This document shows, in pieces, positions 17,785-26,144 of a stretch of DNA of 57,400 bases. Numbering within the stretch: position 1 is the stretch's first letter; each line of letters starts with the position of its first letter. The position numbers and the translations under genes were made by a program. Under the pieces are notes generated by a model. That model did not search any database. It had not been told where the DNA came from and saw only the letters and a program-made list of their open reading frames with translations. The DNA is from Cytobacillus firmus NBRC 15306 (GTDB taxonomy: Bacteria; Bacillota; Bacilli; Bacillales; Cytobacillaceae), in NCBI RefSeq assembly GCF_001591465.1, contig NZ_BCUY01000019.1, forward strand, positions 1-57,400, in the 5' to 3' direction.

Positions 17785-19029
17785 ATGAGAGTGATTTACT
17801 TGTGTCAGCATTTTCCCCCTGAAACTGGAGCTCCTCAGATTCGTGTTTACGAAGTAAGTAAAGAGCTTATCAGCAGAGGGCATCAGGTGGAAGTCATCAC
17901 AGCTTTCCCGCATCATCCTCATGGCATCATTCCAGAGGAATATAAGGGACGCTTCTATATGTTTGAAAACTGGGATGGAATTCCTGTGCACCGTTCATGG
18001 ATTTATCCATCTCCAAAGGGAAGTTTCTGGAAAAGGCTTGCTTCCTATTTTTCTTTTACGTTCAGTGCTTTTTTCTCGATTCTGAAATCAAAGCCTGCAG
18101 ATGTAATCATCTGTAATTCTCCTCCGCTATTCCTTGGCATTACAGGGTATTTAGGGGCTAAAATGAAAAGGGCAAAGTTTGTATTCAATGTTGCAGATAT
18201 TTGGCCGGAATCAGCTGTAGAGCTTGGAATTCTGAAAAATAAATCCTTTATCCGCCTGGCTGAACGCCTTGAGATGTTTCTTTATAAGAAGTCATGGAAA
18301 ATTGCAACTGCCACGGAAGGGATTAAAGACTACATGGTCCGCAAAGGAAAGAATGCGGAAGATGTGTTTCTTCTTCCTAACGGGGTCAACACAGATACAT
18401 TTGCTCCCCAGCCGAAAAACACTGAGCTGTTGAGAGAAGTAGGCATCGAAGGCAAAAAAGTTTTTATGTATGCCGGAAATCTTGGTTATGCCCAGGGTCT
18501 TGATTCTGTACTGAGAGCCGCTGCTCTTTTAAAGGACAAGCAGCCGGATGCCCATTTTCTGTTTGTCGGCGATGGCCAGGAGCGGGAAAAGCTTCTGAGC
18601 TTAAAAGAAGAACTGCAGCTGGATAATGTAACCTTCTATGGTTCTGTGCCTGTCTCAGCGATGCCGGATATGTTTGCAGCTGCGGATTACAGCATTGTTT
18701 CTTTAAGAAATATCGAACTTTTCAAAGGTGCGAGACCTTCTAAAATATTTCCTGCCATTTCTTCTGGAGTGCCTGTTCTTTATTGTGGAGACGGAGAGAG
18801 TGCAGCCATTCTGGAAGAGTATCATTGCGGAAAGATTGCTCCGCCTGAAAACCCGGAAGGCATTGCGGCCGCAATTTCAGAATTAATGAGTATAAGTGAT
18901 GCGGATTATCAGACCATGAGAGAAAATGGCCGTAAGCTGGCTATTGATCAATACTCCTGGAAAAGCATCGTTGACGATATCCTTTTCCATTTGGGAGAGC
19001 AGAATAACGAAAAAAGAGCCAATTCCTAG
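17785..19029 (+). CDS. WbuB-like GT4 glycosyltransferase
   Basis: A glycosyltransferase of 414 residues from the preferred ATG at 17785, which follows GGAG and starts directly with the first beta strand (MRVIYLCQHFPPETGAPQIR). The N-terminal signature HFPPETGAPQIRVYE, the conserved ADIWPESAVELG and the GARPSKIFPAISSGVPVLY donor loop match the WbuB-type GT4 family found in amino-sugar-containing O-antigen and capsule loci. It is the last gene of the operon. Its TAG stop lies in the loop of the bidirectional terminator at 19012-19045. Confidence 0.87.
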   Translation: MRVIYLCQHFPPETGAPQIRVYEVSKELISRGHQVEVITAFPHHPHGIIPEEYKGRFYMFENWDGIPVHRSWIYPSPKGSFWKRLASYFSFTFSAFFSILKSKPADVIICNSPPLFLGITGYLGAKMKRAKFVFNVADIWPESAVELGILKNKSFIRLAERLEMFLYKKSWKIATATEGIKDYMVRKGKNAEDVFLLPNGVNTDTFAPQPKNTELLREVGIEGKKVFMYAGNLGYAQGLDSVLRAAALLKDKQPDAHFLFVGDGQEREKLLSLKEELQLDNVTFYGSVPVSAMPDMFAAADYSIVSLRNIELFKGARPSKIFPAISSGVPVLYCGDGESAAILEEYHCGKIAPPENPEGIAAAISELMSISDADYQTMRENGRKLAIDQYSWKSIVDDILFHLGEQNNEKRANS

Positions 19030-19045
19030 GTGAATTGGCTCTTTT
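19012..19045. terminator. Bidirectional intrinsic terminator between convergent operons
   Basis: A 14-bp perfect stem (AAAAGAGCCAATTC with GAATTGGCTCTTTT) ends in A/T runs on both sides. It serves the plus-strand polysaccharide operon and the minus-strand lytB-like gene. The stop codon of the glycosyltransferase sits inside the loop. Confidence 0.88.
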
Positions 19046-19052
19046 GCTTGTT

Positions 19053-20579
19053 CTATTTTGAAACTGTAGTTCCTTTGAAATAGTGGGTAATAATCTGTTC
19101 GGCTTTCCATCCTTTTTCTGCAAATCCTTTTGCTCCATATTGGCTCATGCCAATTCGGTGTCCCCAGCCTTTTCCGTTCAAAGTAACAGAAGTGATGCCT
19201 GAACCTTCATTGGTCACGATGCCGCTTGCAGTTTGAATGGAAACTTTTGAGTCTGAGAGTGTTACTTGGCCGTTTGCTGTCTGTACAGTCTGGCCTTTCA
19301 TATCACTGATGTTTGCCGTACCGCTTGCTGTTTGGACGCTTAATCCGGATGCAGAGCCATTCAGCACCGCATCAAACCAGTTTGAATACAGCTGGTTATA
19401 GACATTTGAATTAGGAAGCGGGAAAAGCTTTCTGATGACAGACTCGTTGCCTGTTACAGTTTTATCGCCGGCAGATGTTTTAATGGTAACCCCGCGAACC
19501 TCTCCATTTGCTCCCGTTTTCGATAGAGTCAAATCATAAATGACGGCAGATGTATCTGAAAAACCAAAGTTTTTCAGCAGCTGTGCGGAAGAAAATGTTT
19601 CACTCCAGCTGGTGTATGGGGAGGACTCATATGGATCATCAACCGAAACGAGATAAGGATAATAAGACTGGTTGGAGTTCCATACGTCACCTACATTGGC
19701 TGTTCTGCCGCCGCTGGTTGAGAAGAAAAAGGTCTGGATAGGCTTTCCATTATATTTGGCCACTAATCCGGCTGTTTCCTGAATAGCGGTATTGGCCCTG
19801 GAATCTTCCCCTGAATAGCCTTTGTAAACCTGGCTTGCAGCTGTGCTTGTAAGCATCATCGTGTTGGCAGCATAGCTTCTTGCTGCAATCGCTTGAGCCT
19901 TTAAGGCTTCTTTCGGCCAGGAAGCAGGCATCTCATTTGGAACAACACCTTTTAAGTAATCTTCCATATCCAGAACGTTGATGACCTCAACTTGCGATCC
20001 ATTTGGTTTCAGAAAGAAGCTGCCCCGGTATGTTGTGCCATTGCTTACCTTGGCTGTGGATAGCGAGCTTACTTCGGAGAGTCTCACTGTTGTCGATAAA
20101 ACCCATCCTGATAAACTTCCAGAAGATACTTTATACCATACTTGTCCTTGGGAATTTGTAAAAGAGTCAAGGTAATTGGCGCTTTCTCCAGCTTTAAATG
20201 TCTTAATGATTTCGTATGAAGAAGTTGCACCCCTTCTTAATGGAGTATCTGCTGTAAAGACTGCCAGCTTGGAGGTGCCGGTTATTTCTTGTAAATCAAA
20301 TCCTTTGGCAGATTTCTGGCTGAAGCCATTATAGCTGACAGAGACACCGGAGCTGTCCTTGCTTACGGTTAGGACAGTGTTTTGCGGTACAACCGTTTTG
20401 GTGCCGCTATCTTTATTAACTAGCTGATAAGTTCCATTTAACGTAATAGTTAAACTTGATTTTAAATACACAGACACGTTTACTTCATTGCTATACTGCT
20501 TAGGTTCGGCTGCCTGTGTGAAAGCAGGCAGGGATATGAGCAATAAAAGGAAGCTGAAGAGTGAGATGATCTTTTTCAA
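19053..20579 (-). CDS. SpoIID/LytB-domain wall protein with SH3b domain
   Basis: A 508-residue secreted protein. It has a signal peptide (hydrophobic core to about residue 20, cleavage after TQAAE-like sequence), one SH3b domain (about residues 112-175, TPLRRGATSSYEI to GWVLSTTV), then a SpoIID/LytB domain with VVPNEMPASWPKEALKAQAIAARSYAAN, whose Glu is the likely active-site position by analogy with SpoIID lytic transglycosylase. The C-terminal part carries IGMSQYGAKGFAEKGW, a family-typical motif. In B. subtilis the vegetative paralogue LytB modifies LytC amidase; a matching amidase lies two genes upstream in this same cluster. The 2-bp gap from the SH3b gene indicates one transcript. Confidence 0.9.
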   Translation of the reverse strand: MKKIISLFSFLLLLISLPAFTQAAEPKQYSNEVNVSVYLKSSLTITLNGTYQLVNKDSGTKTVVPQNTVLTVSKDSSGVSVSYNGFSQKSAKGFDLQEITGTSKLAVFTADTPLRRGATSSYEIIKTFKAGESANYLDSFTNSQGQVWYKVSSGSLSGWVLSTTVRLSEVSSLSTAKVSNGTTYRGSFFLKPNGSQVEVINVLDMEDYLKGVVPNEMPASWPKEALKAQAIAARSYAANTMMLTSTAASQVYKGYSGEDSRANTAIQETAGLVAKYNGKPIQTFFFSTSGGRTANVGDVWNSNQSYYPYLVSVDDPYESSPYTSWSETFSSAQLLKNFGFSDTSAVIYDLTLSKTGANGEVRGVTIKTSAGDKTVTGNESVIRKLFPLPNSNVYNQLYSNWFDAVLNGSASGLSVQTASGTANISDMKGQTVQTANGQVTLSDSKVSIQTASGIVTNEGSGITSVTLNGKGWGHRIGMSQYGAKGFAEKGWKAEQIITHYFKGTTVSK

Positions 20580-20581
20580 AA

Positions 20582-21265
20582 CTATCTCACCTCACTAAGA
20601 CCGCCGAATACCCAGCCTTTTACTCCAGCAGAAGTTTGGACATTATACCAGGTTTCTCCCTTAGAGTTTACAAAAGTCGAAATATATTTTAAGACCGTTC
20701 CTTTTGGCAGTGTTTGAATGACGCCGTACGAAGTAGTGGCACCTTTACGCAAGTGAACATCGCCGGTTGTAATAACCTGAGTAGGTGCTGCAGTTGATGG
20801 TTTATCTATCGATACATTGCCTGAGAATACCCAGCCCTTTAAAGCAGCCGACAATTCCACCCGGTACCATAGTCCAGTTGAAGCTTTAAAAGAATCAATT
20901 ACTTTCAAGTTTGATCCAATCGCTTTAGTCGCAACGACTTTATAATCAGTTGAAGCTCCGGAATGGATATTTACTGAGCTTTTGGTCACATAGACAACAG
21001 AAGGAAGCTGTCCTTCTGCAGGCGGGGTGGTTGGATTGCCAATTTGACTTTTCAGACTATTAATTTCCTGCTGCTGGGAAGCTATCTTTGATTCTAGTTC
21101 TGTAATCTTGCTTTTCATCGGATTCAGCTGTGAAGTAACCCAATCTACACTTGCCAGAACCACGTTACTGGATGCATTGATTGCATGAGGAGTGAATAAT
21201 GCTGCTCCTGTTCCTATTCCAAGAGTTAAGGCTCCTGCAGCGATCAATTTCTTTGTACGGCTCAT
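20582..21265 (-). CDS. Secreted protein with coiled coil and two SH3b domains
   Basis: From the preferred ATG (after GGGGG) the product has 227 residues: a signal peptide (KKLIAAGALTLGIGTGAALF), a short coiled coil (MKSKITELESKIASQQQEIN), and two SH3b domains (about residues 85-145 and 165-225). Each SH3b has the same GA(S/T)T.Y and GW(V)F pattern as in the neighbouring amidase and LytB-like protein. No catalytic domain is seen. It may be a wall-binding adaptor for the two neighbouring hydrolase-type proteins. An ATG further upstream would add a poorly supported N-terminal tail. Confidence 0.75.
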   Translation of the reverse strand: MSRTKKLIAAGALTLGIGTGAALFTPHAINASSNVVLASVDWVTSQLNPMKSKITELESKIASQQQEINSLKSQIGNPTTPPAEGQLPSVVYVTKSSVNIHSGASTDYKVVATKAIGSNLKVIDSFKASTGLWYRVELSAALKGWVFSGNVSIDKPSTAAPTQVITTGDVHLRKGATTSYGVIQTLPKGTVLKYISTFVNSKGETWYNVQTSAGVKGWVFGGLSEVR

Positions 21266-21309
21266 TGGTTTTCCCCCTGAAATTTTATATAAAGGTTTAA
21301 TGCAAAAAT

Positions 21310-21343
21310 AAATTGGGTACATAGTAAAATATATACCCAATTT
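21310..21343 (-). terminator. AT-rich inverted repeat after the amidase gene
   Basis: Ten-bp arms (AAATTGGGTA and TACCCAATTT) separated by 14 nt lie between the amidase stop and the SH3b gene start; on the minus strand a TTTATTTTT tract follows. It is probably a weak terminator, but an operator or attenuator for the SH3b-lytB genes is possible. Confidence 0.5.
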
Positions 21344-21397
21344 TGAACATAAGTAGATTAACAGATTGTAAAAATAAAGGAAATAGAATCTATTTAT

Positions 21398-23857
21398 TTA
21401 AAATTTGTTAAAATATTCCTCTAACCCTTTGGAAATGCCAACAGCAGCTTTTTGACGGAAAGCTGTCGTTTTGAGAAGAGCTTCCTCTTTTGGATTTGAA
21501 ATAAATGCAAGTTCAACCAGAACACTTGGAAGCTGATTCATTCTATTTACATAGAAGTTCTGTTCTTTTACTCCTCTGTTATAAGTATTCATAGAAGAGA
21601 TCATATTTTTTTGAATCGCAGTTCCCATTGTTTCACTTCTGGGACCATTAAAGTTAACCGTTGAATTGTAATAGGTTGTTGTTCCTTTTGATGTTGAGGA
21701 GAAGGAATCCCCATGGATGCTGATAAATGCGTCTGCAGTAGAGCTGTTCGCAATGGCCGTTCTTTCTGCAAGTTCAAGAAAAACATCAGTACTTCTAGTA
21801 AGGATTACAGTAGCCCCGTATTTTTCAAGCTCTGATTTAAGTAAGAGTGCTGTACCGAGATTAACATCTTTCTCTCTTAATCCTGTAGGTCCTACAGCTC
21901 CTGCATCATGTCCGCCATGCCCTGCATCCACCACAATTTTCTTTCCTAATAATCCTAATGGAACAATCTTCACTGAAACCTTATTTGAGTAATCTCTTAA
22001 AGTAAATGAATACCCTGGTTCGAACGTAAGAACGACAGATTTTTGTGAACCGGATGCAAAAGTTTCAATGGACTTAATGCCTTTGATGCTGCCTTTAGGC
22101 AGTTCCACATCGGTCATAGCACCTGTTATCTTTAAGCGGTTTGCAGACAATGTAGTATAAGAGACTGCAAAGCTGCTGGGTTTAATCCATGTTAAATAGC
22201 TCTCTCCATTGACTGTGGAATAGGCAGGAGAGCTTAGTCTCTTAGCAGATACAGTCGTTGTTTGTGTTTCTAAAACCCATCCCCGCGTTCCTTTAGCATT
22301 TTCAACATTCAGCCAGCCATTCAGTTTGCGAAGAATTTTCAATGACTCGCTTTCGGCTAGATACGCGCTGACTCCATAGTTCGTTCCTGCTCCTTTGCGG
22401 ATGACCGCCCCTTTTTTAGCAAAAACATACTTAAAAACATTCTGTGATGTAACAAGCTCATATTCTGGAGTCCATCCCGTTTTCCCGGATGCACTTTTTA
22501 TGCGGATCCAGCGCTGCCCAAGAGAGTTGGTGAATTCGCCAAGAACTGATACTTTGCTGTTATATGAAAGTCTCTCACTGATTTTATAATCATATGAAGC
22601 TCCAGCGTATAAAGCAGCATTCATGGTGCCGATCAGCATGGTTGTGCCAATGGATACAGAAGGCTGTTTTGAGACAACCGTTTCATGTACCCAAGCGATA
22701 TTGCCAGAAGATGTTTTTACTTTATACCACAAATCTCCTGTTGAATCCTTAGCTGTTTCAGAGGCAGTCAGCTCAGCGCCTTTTGAAGCCTGGCCGATAA
22801 CTGAGTGGCTTAAGGAAGGGCCGCTGCGCATGTTGGCGACATCAACACTTACATATAGTTTTGTGTTAATAGTCTGATTGGCACTGGCACTATCAGCAGG
22901 GATCCAGCCGGCAAGGCTTGAGTTTACTTGTACCCGCAGCCATGCTTCGCCGCTTGATGGAACAAAGTGGTCGAGTACTTTTACCTTTTGATTTAGTGAC
23001 AATTTCCCGACGGATTGATAAGAAGAAGTGGCTCCTCTTCGGACATCCAATGAATTTACCTGGCTATAGACATAGCTTCCGATTGCAGGAAGATCCGGAG
23101 TTTCAGGTGCAGGCGGCAAAGATCCTGCCTTAAATGCACTTTCCTTAATCCATCCCAGAACAGATCCTAAGTCGGCACGATACCAAACCTCGCCATTCGC
23201 ATTTTTAAACGTATCAATAATCGTCACAGCTTGATTCTTATTTACATATGTAACAATGCTATAAGAGTCGGTTGCCCCTTTGCGGACAGGTGCTTTGTCA
23301 ATCTGAACCGTTTTGGTTTCTTTTGCAGGCGTAGGAGGTTTGACTTCTGCATCTGCTTTCAGATAGTCTTCTATAATCCATCCTTTTATAGTACCTGATT
23401 CAATCCGGTACCAAAGTTCACCGCTGCTATTTTTAAAACTATCAATCACTTTAACTGAAGTTCCTTTTGATAGTTTTGCAATAGCTTCATAGGAAGTAGT
23501 AGCTCCTTTGCGGACGTTGACATTATCTCCGGTTATGGCAGCCTGCTTTCCGATCTGTATCCCGGAATTGCCAGTGGTCTGCTCTGTAAAACTGGATGCT
23601 AATCCCCATCCTTTATTCGTGCCCATATCTACCCGGTACCAAAGTTCTCCGGATGAATTGGTGAATTCATCGATGACGGTGACTGTTTTACCGGTTGATA
23701 GGGATGTAACCAGCGGATAAGATGTAGTCGCTCCTGACCTGATCTCAACCTTTTGGCCTACAAGCATATTGGCAGGAAGATCTAGCTCTTCCGCATTCAC
23801 GAGGACAGGGAACAAAGCAGCAGTAGCAAGAACCGAAGATGCCAGAAATTTTTTCAT
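21398..23857 (-). CDS. N-acetylmuramoyl-L-alanine amidase with seven SH3b repeats
   Basis: An 819-residue secreted autolysin. Order: signal peptide (FLASSVLATAALFPVLVNA), seven SH3b repeats (starts about residues 30, 105, 185, 260, 335, 405, 475; most carry R.GA..SY and end in GW), an AMIN-like beta domain (about 540-630), and a C-terminal Amidase_3 domain. The zinc and catalytic residues are visible: His in VVDAGHGGHDAGA, Glu in LREKDVNLG, His in ISIHGDSF and Glu in VLVELAFISN. It cleaves the amide bond between MurNAc and the stem peptide. The SH3b tract replaces the CWB2/SPOR-type binding domains of B. subtilis LytC. Vegetative cell separation or motility-linked turnover is likely. Confidence 0.92.
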   Translation of the reverse strand: MKKFLASSVLATAALFPVLVNAEELDLPANMLVGQKVEIRSGATTSYPLVTSLSTGKTVTVIDEFTNSSGELWYRVDMGTNKGWGLASSFTEQTTGNSGIQIGKQAAITGDNVNVRKGATTSYEAIAKLSKGTSVKVIDSFKNSSGELWYRIESGTIKGWIIEDYLKADAEVKPPTPAKETKTVQIDKAPVRKGATDSYSIVTYVNKNQAVTIIDTFKNANGEVWYRADLGSVLGWIKESAFKAGSLPPAPETPDLPAIGSYVYSQVNSLDVRRGATSSYQSVGKLSLNQKVKVLDHFVPSSGEAWLRVQVNSSLAGWIPADSASANQTINTKLYVSVDVANMRSGPSLSHSVIGQASKGAELTASETAKDSTGDLWYKVKTSSGNIAWVHETVVSKQPSVSIGTTMLIGTMNAALYAGASYDYKISERLSYNSKVSVLGEFTNSLGQRWIRIKSASGKTGWTPEYELVTSQNVFKYVFAKKGAVIRKGAGTNYGVSAYLAESESLKILRKLNGWLNVENAKGTRGWVLETQTTTVSAKRLSSPAYSTVNGESYLTWIKPSSFAVSYTTLSANRLKITGAMTDVELPKGSIKGIKSIETFASGSQKSVVLTFEPGYSFTLRDYSNKVSVKIVPLGLLGKKIVVDAGHGGHDAGAVGPTGLREKDVNLGTALLLKSELEKYGATVILTRSTDVFLELAERTAIANSSTADAFISIHGDSFSSTSKGTTTYYNSTVNFNGPRSETMGTAIQKNMISSMNTYNRGVKEQNFYVNRMNQLPSVLVELAFISNPKEEALLKTTAFRQKAAVGISKGLEEYFNKF

Positions 23858-23887
23858 ATTTTTCCCTCCATCGACATATTTTTGAGT

Positions 23888-23916
23888 TCTTTACCTATTC
23901 TAGCGAAAATTGTCAA
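23888..23916 (-). promoter_or_regulatory. Possible SigA promoter for the amidase gene
   Basis: On the minus strand a perfect TTGACA (23911-23916) is followed after 17 bp by TAAAGA (23888-23893), a poor -10. The spacing and the perfect -35 are suggestive only. Confidence 0.35.
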
Positions 23917-23972
23917 ATTTTCCAACCCGTTAAAAGCAAGAATAGTATAAAATACCTGTAGAAAATAATGGT

Positions 23973-24006
23973 AAAAAAAGAAGAGTACACATTGCGTGTA
24001 CTCTTC
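23973..24006 (-). terminator. Intrinsic terminator after the LCP gene
   Basis: An 11-bp stem (GAAGAGTACAC with GTGTACTCTTC) is followed on the minus strand by seven T, 10 bp beyond the LCP stop. Confidence 0.85.
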
Positions 24007-24015
24007 AGCTATTTA

Positions 24016-25044
24016 TCAATATTCATTTTCCTGCTGGTCGGCATCGGTTTGCCAGGTTTCATCCTCAGCTGTATAACTATCCGTACTGTTGCCTAAGGTA
24101 TCATTAAGTTCATAGCTTAGTTCAGAAATGGAATCTTCATCAGGAATGTAAAAATATACGTCATCGATATATTCATCATATCCCTTTAAGGTTAAATTCT
24201 CGATGTTTGTATTCTTGATTTTTGAATAAAGTTTGATGAAACTTGCGAATTTAGAAGGAGGGATGTTTGTTTTCACATTTGCTCCTAAATCCTCCATGAT
24301 GTCGTCGATTTTTGTAATCGTGCTGAAAGAAGTCCCTTTATTTACGATTGCTTTAATGACTTGCTGCTGCCGTTCATTTCTTCCCATATCGCCTTTAGGG
24401 TCTTTCTTTCTCATTCTTACATATGCCAAAGCTTCATTTCCGTTAAGCTCCATATTTCCTTCGTAGTAAGTCTTCCATTTTAAGCTGTCGGTCAGCTGTG
24501 CTTTGAAGGTGAATGGAACATCGACATCAATTCCGCCTAACGTATCGACAATATCCTCAAAGCCATCAAAGTTGGTTGTAATATAGTAATCAATTGGAAC
24601 ATCGAGAAGCTCATTAACTGTGGTAATGGTTGATTCTATGCCCCCATTGCTGTAAGAATGGGTAATCTTTGTATTATATCCGACTTCAGGCACGTATGTC
24701 CGTGTATCCCTCGGGATGCTCAGCATTTTTACTTCTTCTGTTTGAGGATTTACGGTGACGAGCATCAGGACATCAGATCTCTCTCCGCCTTCCTGATCTT
24801 CAATCCCAACTAACAGGATGTTAAAAGGGTCCTTTGAGATTTCCACTTCTTCGGACCGGTGATTCGCAATTTTATCACTGTCCAATTCCTGATATATTTC
24901 ACTTGTTGCTTTATTGGCACTATATATTAGATCATATGCCAGGAATGTCCCTCCGCCAATAATCGTCAGAAAGAGGGCAAGTATTATGACACGCCAAAAG
25001 CGTTTTCTTCTAATCTTTCGTTTTCTCGATCTCGAAACAGACAT
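24016..25044 (-). CDS. LytR-CpsA-Psr (LCP) family wall-polymer ligase
   Basis: A 342-residue membrane-anchored protein: a strongly basic N-terminus (SRSRKRKIRRKRFWR), one membrane helix (about residues 19-38) and an extracellular LCP domain. Domain motifs include ILLVGIEDQEGGERSDVLMLVTV, SIPRDTRTYVPEVG (Arg/Asp polyprenyl-phosphate site) and AYVRMRKKDPKGDMGRNERQQQ. LCP enzymes transfer undecaprenyl-linked polymers onto peptidoglycan. In B. subtilis a paralogue (TagU/TagV group) sits in the same place near tagO and degSU. Here it is the obvious candidate to attach the polymer made by the upstream cluster. The C-terminal tail is acidic. Confidence 0.92.
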   Translation of the reverse strand: MSVSRSRKRKIRRKRFWRVIILALFLTIIGGGTFLAYDLIYSANKATSEIYQELDSDKIANHRSEEVEISKDPFNILLVGIEDQEGGERSDVLMLVTVNPQTEEVKMLSIPRDTRTYVPEVGYNTKITHSYSNGGIESTITTVNELLDVPIDYYITTNFDGFEDIVDTLGGIDVDVPFTFKAQLTDSLKWKTYYEGNMELNGNEALAYVRMRKKDPKGDMGRNERQQQVIKAIVNKGTSFSTITKIDDIMEDLGANVKTNIPPSKFASFIKLYSKIKNTNIENLTLKGYDEYIDDVYFYIPDEDSISELSYELNDTLGNSTDSYTAEDETWQTDADQQENEY

Positions 25045-25141
25045 TTTATCCCTACTTTATAAATGGTTTGGAAAGGAATTAAATTTCTTGCAATAGTATA
25101 TTTTACCGAATTAAAATCCCTTCGTAAATAAATGTTGAAAA

Positions 25142-25774
25142 TTATTTTTCTTCTTCTAAATATAGCTGTTCACCCTGCGAAATTTCAGCCTGTCCATTGG
25201 TTAATTCAGTGATCCATTCAGAAAAACTTTCTGTTTGGCCTTCTTCGACATATGTCAGTAGCTCAACACGTTCTAAATATTGGATTTCCTTGAGAGTATA
25301 AATGGAAGACCGCAGTTCGTTCTCAAGCTTTCCGAGCCAAGTATAATCTGCTTTTGCATGCATGATGCGCATCAGTTTTCTTTCAACTACTCCAACCGCA
25401 TCAATGCCTTCTGAGGTTGCTTTCCCATAAGCCCGGATCAGGCCGCCTGCACCTAATTTTATTCCGCCGAAGTATCTGGTTATGACAACAGCTGTATCTT
25501 TGAGCTGTTTTTTTTTCAAAACTTCCAATATCGGAACTCCTGCTGTACCGCTGGGCTCTCCATCATCATTTGCTTTTTGGATCTGATCATTTTCGCCAAT
25601 TAAATAGGCTGAGCAATTATGTGTGGCGTTCCAATGCTTCTTTTTGATATTCTGAATAAAATTTTGGGCTTCAGTTTCAGTTTCTGTTCGTGCTATATGA
25701 GCAATGAACCTTGATTTTTGAATAATGATTTCATGTTCACCTGTACTTTTGACTGTTAAATAACGGGGCAGCAT
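25142..25774 (-). CDS. yvyE: YvyE/IMPACT (YigZ) family protein
   Basis: A 210-residue protein from the preferred ATG (MLPRYLTVK), which follows AAAGGAG at ideal spacing; a start 72 bp upstream is not supported. The N-terminal IMPACT domain has the hallmark KSRFIAHIART, HWNATHNCSAYLIGE, DDGEPSGTAGVPIL and VITRYFGGIKLGAGGLIRAYG. The C-terminal half is the DUF1949-like domain. The biochemical role in bacteria is not settled (IMPACT in eukaryotes binds Gcn1). It is divergent to degS, exactly as in B. subtilis. Confidence 0.93.
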   Translation of the reverse strand: MLPRYLTVKSTGEHEIIIQKSRFIAHIARTETETEAQNFIQNIKKKHWNATHNCSAYLIGENDQIQKANDDGEPSGTAGVPILEVLKKKQLKDTAVVITRYFGGIKLGAGGLIRAYGKATSEGIDAVGVVERKLMRIMHAKADYTWLGKLENELRSSIYTLKEIQYLERVELLTYVEEGQTESFSEWITELTNGQAEISQGEQLYLEEEK

Positions 25775-26144
25775 TTCTGCAGCTCCTTTCAATTGAATTA
25801 CAAGTTTCATTATAAAACGACAATAATCGATAAATTTAGATTTCAAGTGATTGTAATGAAACTTTAATATAGGTAACTTTTAGAGATGATATAATAGGAA
25901 ATATTCTCATTGGGAATTCTTTTATGAAATAATTGCTGTATAAATTTCAGTAAAAAGGTTTACCATCATTATATATAGGATATAAGACACGGGTGAGAAA
26001 AACAAGATTGAGTCTTTTTGACGATTTTTTGCCTTTTTGGCATAGTTTTCATCATGCGGATATAGTAACCTTTCCTATTACAAGCTACAATATATGGCAG
26101 ATATAATAGATGCGAGAGGACTTGCTTCCTTTTGGAGGTTCCAG
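25775..26144. promoter_or_regulatory. yvyE/degS divergent intergenic region
   Basis: A 370-bp AT-rich spacer between divergent genes. A TATAAT hexamer occurs at about 25891-25896 (plus strand) without a convincing -35 at 17 bp. A second candidate, TTTACC with ATAAG near 25960-25985, is also weak. An open frame beginning at 26094 runs into degS but its start lacks an RBS. No other feature was identified. Confidence 0.3.

Noticed and set aside
26094-26144. N-terminal extension of DegS from ATG 26094
   Set aside because: No RBS, and the extra 17 residues precede the position where DegS proteins begin.
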